In this document: positions 1 through 10,377 of the stretch, piece by piece
Layout of the letters: the number at the start of each line of letters is the position of its first letter
Numbering within the stretch: the first letter of the stretch is position 1
Assembly (NCBI RefSeq): GCF_025263565.1
Contig: NZ_CP079865.1
Coordinates: 5,642,001 to 5,706,000 of the forward strand
DNA length: 64,000 nucleotides
Direction: 5' to 3'
Origin: Mycobacterium sp. SMC-8
GTDB lineage: Bacteria; Actinomycetota; Actinomycetes; Mycobacteriales; Mycobacteriaceae
Translations under genes and position numbers: made by a program
The notes under the pieces: generated by a model
Databases searched by the model: none
Seen by the model: the letters and a program-made list of their open reading frames with translations, nothing else
What the model was told of the DNA's origin: nothing

Positions 1-149
1 ACGCCGGCCGAATCGTTGCCCTTATTTATATAGTCTCCAAGGAGAACAATCTGATTAATACCTTCCCCCTCAAGGAGAGGGAGCAAACCGCGAAGGGCAA
101 CAGAATTTCCGTGTATATCGCCGACAAACGCGATTAAATTCTTACTCAC
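1..149 (-). CDS. Calcineurin-like metallophosphoesterase, N-terminal part (cut by window edge)
   Basis: Translating the minus strand from a GTG at 149 gives 49 codons that run off the window start. They contain two signature blocks of the calcineurin-like metallophosphoesterase family, GDIHGN at residues 10-15 and GDYINKG at residues 38-44, which supply metal ligands (Asp, His, Asp) in symmetrical Ap4A hydrolases and PrpE/Ppp-type phosphatases. The GTG start overlaps the stop of the upstream nucleotidyltransferase by four bases (GTGA), so the two are probably translationally coupled. The region is visibly less GC-rich than the core genome, which suggests transfer. The substrate cannot be told from the fragment; a nucleotide or phosphoprotein phosphatase role is family-level knowledge only. 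Confidence 0.75.
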   Translation of the reverse strand, partial: MSKNLIAFVGDIHGNSVALRGLLPLLEGEGINQIVLLGDYINKGNDSAG

Positions 150-967
150 AGGAGAATTTTATCCACTTCCGCATAACCAGTATCTGCTCCAACCAGCCCA
201 AGCGCCATAAAACCAATCGCCAAGAGATCGCCTCCGTGGTCCCATTCGTTGACTATGAGCGCTTCGAGGGAGCCATGGGGATTCAGAGGTAGCTCGCCAA
301 GGAGCGACTCAAGACGGATTAGACATTCCCGAAGGTCTGCCGCCTCGGGTGGACCGACGTGTCGCGAGGCGAGGAGCTGCACCAGTGACGGATCATTATG
401 GCGAACCGCAATCTCTCGCACCGAAAAACAGGGGTCACCAGCGGCAATTGCTCCAGCGTAGAGGCTGCTCCGCAACAAGTAACGGGCCTCGCGCAGGAGG
501 CCAGCGAGGTACTTCGGTAGATCAGTGTCCAGAGCACCGAAAACCTTCGACATGTTCTTGACACGGCTAAAGAGCCGTGTCGTGTCGACCTCACCTAGCT
601 CGTCTATCAGGCCCTGCAGGCGCCCCGTCGGATCCGAAACTATCTTCGCATCGCGCCGTAAGTGCGCGCCGAAAAGTGTACCTACACCCGACTTCAACTG
701 ATCGGACGTGTAATAGCTGATATTTACAAGTCCTGAATAGGTGCTTGGCGATGTTCGTCCGGAGAGCGCTAGGAGATCCACGTCGGAGCCCTCGATCGAA
801 TCCCCGCGAGCTCGACTGCCATAGACCAATAGCCCTTGCACACCAGCCGGCAGGTCAGGTACGTCCTGAAGAACTTTCTCGGGGATACCTAAACTGCGCA
901 GCGCCTCCAGGACGGCTTCTCGCTGCAATCTGCTCCTCCGGGCTATCTGGGGTTTCAGTCGAATCAC
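146..967 (-). CDS. Nucleotidyltransferase-fold protein with HEPN-like C-terminal region
   Basis: A 273-residue protein. Residues about 49-66 carry the minimal nucleotidyltransferase signature: GSRARG, then SDVDLL, i.e. G-S-x3-G followed by the D-x-D metal pair. The remainder is mostly helical and resembles HEPN domains in tone: a segment rich in Arg/Leu/Tyr around residues 155-175, followed by VREIAVRH, in which an Arg and a His are separated by five residues (the R-x4-6-H pattern of HEPN ribonucleases). I infer a fused MNT-HEPN layout, related to toxin-antitoxin or defence nucleotidyltransferases, but the HEPN part is a weak match. It overlaps the downstream metallophosphoesterase by four bases. 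An aminoglycoside-type nucleotidyltransferase is the main alternative. Confidence 0.65.
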   Translation of the reverse strand: MIRLKPQIARRSRLQREAVLEALRSLGIPEKVLQDVPDLPAGVQGLLVYGSRARGDSIEGSDVDLLALSGRTSPSTYSGLVNISYYTSDQLKSGVGTLFGAHLRRDAKIVSDPTGRLQGLIDELGEVDTTRLFSRVKNMSKVFGALDTDLPKYLAGLLREARYLLRSSLYAGAIAAGDPCFSVREIAVRHNDPSLVQLLASRHVGPPEAADLRECLIRLESLLGELPLNPHGSLEALIVNEWDHGGDLLAIGFMALGLVGADTGYAEVDKILL

Positions 968-1077
968 AGCGTATCGGAGCGCATGTCGGTGACCTTACCG
1001 GCGTGGAAGACGGAGTACGTCCTGGAGGACATAACTCCGTAGACGCGACGATCCCTACGCCATCACCCCGTCGGCGT

Positions 1078-1082
1078 ATTAG
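1078..1082. repeat. Target-site duplication ATTAG, left copy (right copy 5391-5395)
   Basis: ATTAG directly precedes the CCTGAATCC end of the IS1380 element, and the identical ATTAG directly follows the GGATTCAGG end at 5391-5395. IS1380-family elements make short duplications of 4-5 bp, so this pair fixes the element borders. Confidence 0.8.
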
Positions 1083-1217
1083 CCTGAATCCGTGGATCGA
1101 CCTCCCTGGTGGGACTGGGGGGACTTCCAGTGGCTGGGTTTGGTGCGGGTAGGAGGGAGCCGCTGGTTTGCCCAGCTTTTCCTATGGTGCTCGGTCAGGG
1201 CCCCGGTGGGCCGGCGG

Positions 1218-2621
1218 TCAGGGGGTCGCAGCTTGCGGTGGGCTGTAGCCGATGGTGTTGCGCCACAATGTGAGCCAGTGTTCGGTCCAGGGCCAGTGGC
1301 TTGGTAGGTGCAGAATGGGTCGGCGTTGCGGTCGGACCAGCCGGGCGGGGATGGTGATGATCTTGCGGCGCAGGGTGGCTGCGCGGGCCACCGCGTGGGC
1401 GCCACCGGCGAGCACGCCAGCGGCACGCAGCAGGTTGTGGGCGATCGCAGCGCACAGGATCCAGGCCGAGTTGGCCCCAAATCGTCCCGACGGCATGTGC
1501 GCCAAGGGTCCGTCGATCAGATCGGCGAACACCGTCTCGATGATCGCGTGGCGGCGGTGGGTGATGTCGGCTTCGGCGGTCGGGAGGTCGGTGTTGGTGA
1601 AGAACGGGTGATACCGCCACACCGGAAACAGCGCATCAGGGAAGCGGGCGTCTTTGACCCGACGCACGATCAACCGTGCGGTAATCGGGTTGTCAGTGGA
1701 GGTGAAGGCGGTGTGGGCGATCTCGGCGACTTCGGCATCAGAGATCCAGGCTCCGTTGTCGGGATCAAGGACCGCCCCGGGGTATTCCACGGGGACCCAG
1801 GCGCTTTCGTCAATGGACTCGATGGCCGCCGCAACAGCGCGAGTTTTGGTCAGCACCAACGAGAACTGAGCACCGGCGCGGCGGCAGGCTGCGGCCACGG
1901 TGCTGTTGCCGTAGGCCGAGTCGCCGCGCACCAAGATCTGGCCGGTGACCCCGGCGGCGCGGGCTGTGGCGATGGCTTGGGCGACCATCCGGGCCGCGCC
2001 CTTGCCCGAGTTGGTTTTACCGGCCCGCAACCGGGCACCGGCGATCACCGGCGCGCCGGTGGCAGTGCTGATGGTGGTGACCAGCGGGGACAGACCCTTG
2101 CGCAGGATCTGCTTGCCGGCGATTTTGGTGCGCCCGTAGGAGGCGCCCTGTTTGGCGTGGCCGTACACCGGACGCAGTAAGGAGTCGATATCGATGAACG
2201 TCCGCTCACTGGCGCCGGGCAGCAGATCGACCCGTGTGCAGAGCTCAGCCAAGTGCTCGCGCAGAACCGATTCGAGTTGCCGGGCATGCCCGAAGGTGAA
2301 CTCGCGTAACAGAGTTCCGATTGTCGAGGGCGCGTAGACACCGTCGAACAATGTCTTCATCCCTCCTGACCGCACGATGTCGAGGTCATCGATGCTGTCG
2401 GCGCCGGCGCACATCCCGGCGATCAGCGTGCTCAGCTTCGGCGCTGGGTTGGCCGCGCCCGACTTGATCCTCGGCTCGGCGATGAACACCTTGTCGGTTA
2501 AAAGCTGCGGCAAAGCAGTCTGGGCAGCCAATGCCATCACCGGGACCAATCCCGCGCAGGACACGAGATGCTCATCATCAAAGACCGCCGCCGACGCAGC
2601 GAACCTATGGGACACTTGCAC
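1218..2621 (-). CDS. IS1380-family transposase
   Basis: A 467-residue DDE transposase when read from the GTG at 2621. This start was chosen because the family begins with a VQVSHRFAASAAVFDD-like stretch; the open frame upstream of it lies in inserted IS21 sequence. Candidate catalytic acidic residues fall in TFIDIDSLL, in ILVRGDSAYGNS and in the ETVFADLIDG segment near the C-terminus, the order expected for IS4/IS1380-type RNase H folds. The frame is intact from start to stop. However, the IS21 insertion begins 9-14 bases upstream of the start, so the original promoter is now 2.6 kb away. The AAAGG of the inner duplication (minus strand) still serves as a possible ribosome site. Expression would need a promoter at the IS21 end. 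Confidence 0.9.
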   Translation of the reverse strand: MQVSHRFAASAAVFDDEHLVSCAGLVPVMALAAQTALPQLLTDKVFIAEPRIKSGAANPAPKLSTLIAGMCAGADSIDDLDIVRSGGMKTLFDGVYAPSTIGTLLREFTFGHARQLESVLREHLAELCTRVDLLPGASERTFIDIDSLLRPVYGHAKQGASYGRTKIAGKQILRKGLSPLVTTISTATGAPVIAGARLRAGKTNSGKGAARMVAQAIATARAAGVTGQILVRGDSAYGNSTVAAACRRAGAQFSLVLTKTRAVAAAIESIDESAWVPVEYPGAVLDPDNGAWISDAEVAEIAHTAFTSTDNPITARLIVRRVKDARFPDALFPVWRYHPFFTNTDLPTAEADITHRRHAIIETVFADLIDGPLAHMPSGRFGANSAWILCAAIAHNLLRAAGVLAGGAHAVARAATLRRKIITIPARLVRPQRRPILHLPSHWPWTEHWLTLWRNTIGYSPPQAATP

Positions 2622-2642
2622 TGGAAGTGCCTTTTGTCGTCT

Positions 2643-2718
2643 GCCAGGAGGATGGGACCAGTGTGAGCTGATTTTGCCAGGGTGATGGGACCACCTGGAT
2701 TGCCAGTTATGGGACCAC
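2643..2718 (+). repeat. IS21 left-end multiple transposase-binding repeats
   Basis: Three related copies are visible: GCCAGGAGGATGGGACCA at 2643-2660, GCCAGGGTGATGGGACCA at 2676-2693, and a shortened copy, GCCAGTTATGGGACCA, at 2702-2718. IS21 elements carry such repeated sites in their ends as IstA binding sites. The outermost and innermost copies have diverged from the middle one. Confidence 0.8.
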
Positions 2719-2793
2719 CGGCGCGTCGCGTCGGTGGTCCCTTCATCTGTTCGTTTGATCGCCGTGACGGTCGAAGTCACGGAGGCGGCGGGC

Positions 2794-4416
2794 ATGGCTT
2801 TTCGGGAGGTCAGTGTGAACGAGATCAGGGAAGTGCTGCGGGTGTGGCTGGGGGTCGCCGGGCTACCGGCACCGGGCTACCGCACGATCGCCGCGCATTG
2901 CGGCGTGGACCGCAAAACTGTGCGCCGCTACGTCGAGGCTGCGCAAGCGGCTGGTCTGCACCGCAGCGACGGCGTTGAGGCCGTCGATGACGGGTTGATC
3001 GGGGCTGTCGCCGACGCGGTGCGCCCGGTACGCCCGGATGGCCACGGCGCAGCGTGGGAACAGCTGCTGGGGTTCGAGGACCAGATCACCGCGTGGGTGG
3101 CCGGCGAGGGTGAGCAGCGTCCGTTGACGATCACCAAGATCGAGACCCTGCTGGCCCGTCAGGGGTGCGTGGTGCCGTATCGCACGTTGAACCGATTCGC
3201 CGGTGAGCGTTGCGGTTTCGGCCGCAAGGACACCACGGTGCGGGTCGCCGACGGGGATCCCGGGGTGGAATGCCAGATCGATTTCGGCTACCTCGGGATG
3301 CTCACCGACGCCGATGGTGGGCGGCGCCGCAAGGTGCACGCGCTGATCTTCACCGCCGTCTACTCCCGGCACATGTTCGTGTGGCTGACCTACTCGCAGA
3401 CCCTGGTGGCGGTGATCGCCGGATGTCAGGCGGCGTGGGAGTTCTTCGGAGGGGTGTTCGCGGTGCTGATCCCGGACAACCTCAAGCCGGTGATCGCCGC
3501 CGCTGATGCGGTCAATCCCCGATTCACCCAGGGGTGGCTCGACTACGCCGGTCATGTCGGGTTCCTCACCGACCCGGCTCGGGTGCGCTCCCCAAAGGAC
3601 AAACCGCGAGTGGAGCGTGCGGTGCAGTACGTGCGCCGAAACTTCTGGGACGGTGAAACATTCGCCAGTATTGAGCAGGCGCAGCAGGCTGTCACCGTGT
3701 GGTGTCTTCGTACTGCCGGGACCCGCATCCACGGCACCACCTGCGCACGGCCGGTGGAGGTGTTCACCACCGAGGAGCAACCGCTGCTGCTGGCGGTGCC
3801 GGGGGCCTACGACGTGCCGGTGTTCAAAGCGGTCAAGGTGCACCGCGACTTCCACGCCGAGGTCGCCAAAGCCCTCTACTCGCTTCCTGAGCAGTGGATC
3901 GGGCACACCCTCGACGTGCGTGCTGACGGTGAGCTGGTGAAGTTCTATCACCGCGGTGTGCTGGTCAAAGTCCATCCTCGTCAGCCTGCGGGAGGCCGCA
4001 GTACCGACCGCGCTGATCTACCCGAACACAAAGTCGGTTACGCGCTGCGGGACTTAACGACGCTGATCGCCACCTGCGCCGCCTATGGCCCGAACGTCGG
4101 GATCTACGCCGAACGCATCCTCGACGATCCGCTGCCGTGGACGCGGATGCGCACCGTCTACCGACTCCAGGGCCTGGTGCGCCGTTACGGCGCGCAGCGT
4201 GTCGAGCAGGCATGTTCGGTGGCACTGGATCTCGACGTCGTCTCGGTCAACAAGATCGCCTCGATGCTCGAGCGCGCCACCGAGAACACGATCCCGGCAC
4301 TGCCGCTGGCCGTCGGCCAAACCGCTACCCGGTTCTCGCGCGATCCATCCGAATTCGGCACCACCTCAACATCATTGACCGTCATCGCCAATGCCGACTC
4401 CGAGGAGACCTGCTGA
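2794..4416 (+). CDS. istA: IS21-family transposase IstA
   Basis: A 540-residue integrase-type transposase. An N-terminal helix-turn-helix (residues about 5-60, with TIAAHCGVDRKTVRRY) is followed by the DDE core. Visible candidates are the Asp in VECQIDFGYLG, the Asp in VLIPDNLKP and the Glu in PRVERAVQYVRRNF, and the C-terminal part is the IS21-type beta-barrel region. I chose the ATG at 2794 because GGAGG lies at 2781-2785 with eight bases of spacing; the frame stays open further upstream but lies over the IS end repeats. istB follows one base after the stop, with a GAGGAG site inside the end of istA. IstA cuts the ends and joins them to target DNA. Confidence 0.93.
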   Translation: MAFREVSVNEIREVLRVWLGVAGLPAPGYRTIAAHCGVDRKTVRRYVEAAQAAGLHRSDGVEAVDDGLIGAVADAVRPVRPDGHGAAWEQLLGFEDQITAWVAGEGEQRPLTITKIETLLARQGCVVPYRTLNRFAGERCGFGRKDTTVRVADGDPGVECQIDFGYLGMLTDADGGRRRKVHALIFTAVYSRHMFVWLTYSQTLVAVIAGCQAAWEFFGGVFAVLIPDNLKPVIAAADAVNPRFTQGWLDYAGHVGFLTDPARVRSPKDKPRVERAVQYVRRNFWDGETFASIEQAQQAVTVWCLRTAGTRIHGTTCARPVEVFTTEEQPLLLAVPGAYDVPVFKAVKVHRDFHAEVAKALYSLPEQWIGHTLDVRADGELVKFYHRGVLVKVHPRQPAGGRSTDRADLPEHKVGYALRDLTTLIATCAAYGPNVGIYAERILDDPLPWTRMRTVYRLQGLVRRYGAQRVEQACSVALDLDVVSVNKIASMLERATENTIPALPLAVGQTATRFSRDPSEFGTTSTSLTVIANADSEETC

Positions 4417-4417
4417 T

Positions 4418-5218
4418 ATGACCACTACCAACCGCGTGGCCGCAGACCCGGTCGGCGCCGACCTGCTCCGACTGCTCAAAGCGCTCAAGCTCGGCGCCCT
4501 GGCCGACACCCTGCCCGAACGGGCCGCACTGGCCCGCCAGCACAAACTCAGCCACATCGGATTCCTCGAAACACTTCTTGCCGACGAAGTATCCCGACGC
4601 GAATCCCGATCAGCCGCCCTGCGGGCGGCCAAAGCCGGACTCGACCCGACGATGCGCTTCGACTCCTGGACCGCACAACAGGACCTGCGCTACGACCGTA
4701 CCCTGCTCGGCGACCTGACCTCGCTACGATTCCTCGACGCCGGACAGTCCGCAATCATCCTCGGGCCCGTGGGCGTAGGCAAAACACATCTGGCAACAGC
4801 ACTGGGGCACTTGGCCATTCGTCGCCGCCACACCGTCCTGTTCGCCCGATCCGACAAACTGTTCACCCGGCTACGCGCCGCCCGACTCGACCACACCGTC
4901 GACGCCGAGATCCGCCGACTGGCGGCCGTCGACGTCCTCATCATCGACGACTTCGCGCTGCGACCCCTCGACGCCACCGAAACCAGCGACTTCTACGAAA
5001 TCGTCGTCGAACGCCACCAAACCAAGACCACCATCGTGACATCAAACCGGGAACCCGCCGAATGGCTGACCATGACCGCCGACACCCTGCTCGCCCAATC
5101 AGCCATCGACCGACTCACCGCTGCGGCCCACACCCTGGTCATCGAAGGACCGTCCTACCGCCAACGCACCCGACCCGGTCAGCTTGACCCAGAGGGACCC
5201 GACGAGCATCCTCGATAA
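4418..5218 (+). CDS. istB: IS21-family helper ATPase IstB
   Basis: A 266-residue AAA+ ATPase of the DnaC/IstB type. The Walker A motif GPVGVGKT lies about a third of the way in, Walker B is VLIIDDFAL, and a sensor-type TSNREP follows, all in the usual order. The start ATG at 4418 directly follows the istA stop and is preceded by GAGGAG at 4402-4407. IstB remodels target DNA and stimulates IstA. Length and motifs are complete. Confidence 0.94.
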   Translation: MTTTNRVAADPVGADLLRLLKALKLGALADTLPERAALARQHKLSHIGFLETLLADEVSRRESRSAALRAAKAGLDPTMRFDSWTAQQDLRYDRTLLGDLTSLRFLDAGQSAIILGPVGVGKTHLATALGHLAIRRRHTVLFARSDKLFTRLRAARLDHTVDAEIRRLAAVDVLIIDDFALRPLDATETSDFYEIVVERHQTKTTIVTSNREPAEWLTMTADTLLAQSAIDRLTAAAHTLVIEGPSYRQRTRPGQLDPEGPDEHPR

Positions 5219-5228
5219 CGCGCCACGG

Positions 5229-5279
5229 TGGTCCCATCCCCCTGGCAATCAGGTGGTCCCATCACCCTGGCAAGCGACA
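5229..5279 (-). repeat. IS21 right-end transposase-binding repeats
   Basis: Two inverted copies of the left-end motif: TGGTCCCATCCCCCTGGC at 5229-5246 and TGGTCCCATCACCCTGGC at 5254-5271, followed by the CGACA tip at 5275-5279. The outer copy matches the middle left-end copy exactly when reverse-complemented. Confidence 0.8.
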
Positions 5280-5395
5280 CCTTTCCGAGTTGTGCCGATA
5301 AGTGCGTAAGGAACACTCATCATCACAGCTCAGAGGGCACTTTCCTCATATCGACACCCGCCTACCAGGCAATTCATCGGTGGATTCAGGATTAG

Positions 5396-5628
5396 ACAAC
5401 GCCCGGCGATGGGTCAATCGGACGTGGACGAAGCCGTGCACCCCGAATCATGACCAGCACGCAACAACTTTCTTCCCACACCTGCTGAGCGCGTCGAAGA
5501 AAAGATTGGGCGAGCTCGCAACTAGCTTGGCGCGCACGCCGCGGGTGAGGGCCGGACGGCTTGGCACACTCTTGGCACAACGGGGGTTTTGCAGATTTGG
5601 GCCGAAACCCTCTGAACTGCGGGTTTGA
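5396..5628. other. Unassigned stretch between IS1380 and the tRNA-Val gene
   Basis: No gene is supported here. A plus-strand frame (from 5302) and a short minus-strand frame cross it, but neither has recognisable motifs or a ribosome site. It may be the edge of an element integrated at the tRNA 3' end, since the adjacent accessory DNA runs from here to the window start. I see no integrase gene. Confidence 0.4.
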
Positions 5629-5703
5629 TGGTGGGCGCGGACGGTATCGAACCGCCGACCGCTGGTGTGTAAAACCAGAGCTCTACCACTGAGCTACGCG
5701 CCC
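5629..5703 (-). tRNA. tRNA-Val (anticodon UAC)
   Basis: On the minus strand a full cloverleaf can be read: acceptor GGGCGCG pairing with CGCGCCC, a D-arm GCTC...GAGC, an anticodon stem CTGGT/ACCAG around TTTACAC with anticodon TAC, and a T-arm with GGTTCGATACC. An encoded CCA end lies at 5629-5631. The TAC anticodon reads GUA valine codons. The 3' end faces the IS-rich accessory block, the usual orientation for a tRNA used as an integration site. Confidence 0.95.
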
Positions 5704-5749
5704 GATCCCGGGCAGGCTACACGGCGCAGCCGCCCAACCGGAAATTCCG

Positions 5750-6214
5750 TCAGTCCGTGTCCAACGCGTTCAGCGCCTGGGTCCACACCGCCTGATCCCT
5801 GGCCTCGCCGGGCTCCTTGCACTCGGCGAAGCGGATGATCCCGGCACGGTCGATGACGAAGGTGCCGCGGTTGGCGAACCCGGACGCATCGTTGAACACC
5901 CCGTAAGCCTGGCTGACCTCGCCGTGCGGCCAGAAGTCCGACAGGACCGGAAACCGGTAGCCCCGGTCGGTGGCCCACACCTTGTGTGTCGGCGACGGGC
6001 CCACCGACACGGTCAGCGTCGCGGTCTCATCGTTGACGAAATCACCGATGTGGTCCCGGATTTCGTCGAGCTCACGCTGACAGACCCCGGTGAACGCCAG
6101 CGGGAAGAAGACCAGCACGACGTTCTTTGCGCCACGGAAAGCGCCCAGCGTCACCGGCTGGTTGTTCTGGTCCTTGAGCGTGAACTCCGGTGCGGTTTGG
6201 CCGACGGAGAGCAT
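5750..6214 (-). CDS. ahpE: One-cysteine peroxiredoxin AhpE
   Basis: A 154-residue thioredoxin-fold peroxidase that reduces peroxides and peroxynitrite in the cytosol. The peroxidatic motif FFPLAFTGVC puts the active cysteine at residue 45 when read from the ATG at 6214, the same position as in M. tuberculosis AhpE. A GTG three bases earlier is the alternative start. SDFWPHG and RGTFVIDRAGIIRF are further family landmarks, and there is no C-terminal resolving cysteine. It follows the DUF3052 gene, whose TAG stop ends three bases before the ATG, so the two are probably cotranscribed. Regeneration by mycothiol/mycoredoxin is known for the family and is not visible here. Confidence 0.95.
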   Translation of the reverse strand: MLSVGQTAPEFTLKDQNNQPVTLGAFRGAKNVVLVFFPLAFTGVCQRELDEIRDHIGDFVNDETATLTVSVGPSPTHKVWATDRGYRFPVLSDFWPHGEVSQAYGVFNDASGFANRGTFVIDRAGIIRFAECKEPGEARDQAVWTQALNALDTD

Positions 6215-6216
6215 CA

Positions 6217-6642
6217 CTAGCCGCGCTTGCCGGCGGCCTTGGATTTCGGCTGTACCAACCGGCTGGCGATCCAGTCGCCGAGGTTGGCCGACGAGGTCTG
6301 CATCAGGCCCGCAGTCGGAGCGGACTCGGCGATCTCGGCGGGCCGCACGTGTCCGGGCTTGCCCGTCTTCGGGGTGACCACCCAGATGACACCGTCGTCG
6401 GCGAGCGGGGTGATGGCATCCATCAGGGTGTCGACAAGGTCGCCGTCACCGTCCCGCCACCACAGCAGCACCACGTCGACGACTTCGTCGGCATCTTCGT
6501 CGAGTAGATCGTTCCCGCTCTCATCCTCGATGTCGGCCCGGATGTCGTCGTCGGTGTCCTCGTCCCAGCCCACCTCCTGCACAACCTGATCTTTTTGGAT
6601 GCCCAGCATTCGGGCGTAGTTCGGGGGATCACCCGCCGACAC
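6217..6642 (-). CDS. DUF3052 family protein
   Basis: A 141-residue acidic protein of the actinobacterial DUF3052 family (Rv2239c-like). Landmarks are YARMLGIQKDQVVQEVGWDED near the start, an Asp/Glu-rich middle, and the DGVIWVVTPKTGKPGHV and GLMQTSSANLGDW blocks. The start is a GTG at 6642. No catalytic residues are recognised and no function is established. It sits directly upstream of ahpE with the stop abutting the ahpE start, suggesting one transcript and perhaps a shared stress role, which is inference. Confidence 0.9.
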   Translation of the reverse strand: MSAGDPPNYARMLGIQKDQVVQEVGWDEDTDDDIRADIEDESGNDLLDEDADEVVDVVLLWWRDGDGDLVDTLMDAITPLADDGVIWVVTPKTGKPGHVRPAEIAESAPTAGLMQTSSANLGDWIASRLVQPKSKAAGKRG

Positions 6643-6745
6643 CGTCGGTCCTCCTTCAGCCGCGTTGGCGCACCGTGCGCTCGGTCACGTTCGAAGTCCT
6701 ATCGTCGCATGCCCAGCGCTCACAGCAAGCCATGTAGCGGCAGGT

Positions 6746-7324
6746 TCATCGGTATGCCGCGTCGCATCGGTCCAATGCGGTGGTCTTGGAGGTGTTCAAC
6801 CGCTCGATCGCGGCGTTGAATTCGTCGGTTCCGTAGTTGCCCGCGATCGACGTCGCCACGCCCCTGGCCGCGTCGACCCAGCTGTTCAGCGCGTCGCGCA
6901 GCTCCGGGGTCAGCGGGTCGGAGAGGCTGCCGGCGACCAGGTCGGCGCTGTGGTTGAGCGCGTCGACGGCCGGACCGGCGGTGCGGCCGATGTCGGCGGG
7001 ATTGTTGTTGAACGCATCGACATAGGTGTTGACCGCACCGATGGCCTCGGCGCTGCTGGAGCTCATCGCCTCGCACGAGGTGCGGACGGCCTCGACGGTC
7101 AGCGAGGTCTGCCGCTGGGACTCGCGGGCGCTGGAACTGGCCGCGGACTCCTCGAGCGACGCCGACACCGACGCCCGGTACAGCGGCGCATCCCCCTCGG
7201 CGACCGCGGCGTCGCCGTCGGTGACGCTGGTGCACCCGACGACGATCATCGCCAGCGCGGCTAACGCGCCGGTCACCGACGCGGCGAGCCGCATGGTGCG
7301 GACGCCCCACCGACCGATCAGCAC
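6746..7324 (-). CDS. Putative lipoprotein, Rv2240c-like position
   Basis: A 192-residue exported protein. The N-terminus has arginines, a hydrophobic run and a lipobox, IVVGC, so it is predicted to be lipid-anchored. The mature part is helical and low in aromatic residues, with a Ser/Ala/Glu-rich stretch (residues about 50-75) and two cysteines in TSCEAM and DRCDAAY that could form a disulfide. The longest frame starts at a GTG at 7324; an ATG at 7294 gives a tidier signal peptide. It lies between the DUF3052 gene and divergent aceE, where M. tuberculosis has Rv2240c. Function unknown. Confidence 0.75.
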   Translation of the reverse strand: MLIGRWGVRTMRLAASVTGALAALAMIVVGCTSVTDGDAAVAEGDAPLYRASVSASLEESAASSSARESQRQTSLTVEAVRTSCEAMSSSSAEAIGAVNTYVDAFNNNPADIGRTAGPAVDALNHSADLVAGSLSDPLTPELRDALNSWVDAARGVATSIAGNYGTDEFNAAIERLNTSKTTALDRCDAAYR

Positions 7325-7489
7325 GGTCTGCAGACGTTACCGGGTCGGCTGCCGGTTCACCCGGCACTTCGGACCCGCTAGTGCGCATCGGGCAGGATTA
7401 GACAAGGATGGAAAGCCGCGTACGCGGGAAGCAAGGTAACCCACCGAGCCGAAGCGGACGTGTTTAAACCGCCTAACAAGGAGCGGATG

Positions 7490-10259
<2,770 letters not shown>

Positions 10260-10279
<20 letters not shown>

Positions 10280-10335
10280 CGACGACATCGGACCCGGAGT
10301 CGCGTAGCGACGACATCGGACCCGGAGTCGCGTAG
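10260..10335. repeat. 28-bp tandem repeat spanning the aceE stop codon (about 2.7 copies)
   Basis: Copies begin CGGACCCGGAGTCGCGTAG and lie at 10260-10288 (with one extra C), 10289-10316 and, partial, 10317-10335. Each holds the small inverted repeat GTCGC-GTA-GCGAC, complete in the first two. The first copy encodes the last aceE codons and supplies its TAG stop. It resembles a mycobacterial minisatellite and could vary in copy number. Confidence 0.85.
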
Positions 10336-10377
10336 TTGGTTAGAGGTTTCCGCCAAAACCAGGCGTAGATTTTAGGG

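Larger units (their letters stand above)
2635..5279 (+). mobile_element. IS21-family insertion sequence (istA-istB)
   Basis: The element begins TGTCG at 2635 and ends CGACA at 5279. The five bases CCTTT occur on both sides (2630-2634 and 5280-5284) as the target duplication. Inside each end lie multiple copies of a GCCAGGGTGATGGGACCA-type repeat, the multi-site terminal organisation typical of IS21. It carries istA and istB on the plus strand. It is inserted in the upstream region of the IS1380 transposase, in opposite orientation. Both genes and both ends look complete, so the element may still be active. Confidence 0.92.
1083..5390 (-). mobile_element. IS1380-family insertion sequence, interrupted by an IS21-family element
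   Basis: The outer ends read CCTGAATCC at 1083-1091 and its reverse complement GGATTCAGG at 5382-5390, with matching bases continuing inward in patches. Both ends are flanked by the same five bases, ATTAG (1078-1082 and 5391-5395), a target-site duplication. The transposase lies on the minus strand. Removing the inner IS21 element (2645 bp) and one copy of its 5-bp duplication leaves about 1658 bp, the size expected for IS1380-type elements. The nested order shows that the IS1380 copy arrived first. Confidence 0.88.

Noticed and set aside
5302..5628. A 108-codon plus-strand frame between IS1380 and the tRNA
   Set aside because: It starts inside the IS1380 end and crosses its border, has no motif, and ends at the tRNA 3' end. 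More likely non-coding island-edge DNA.
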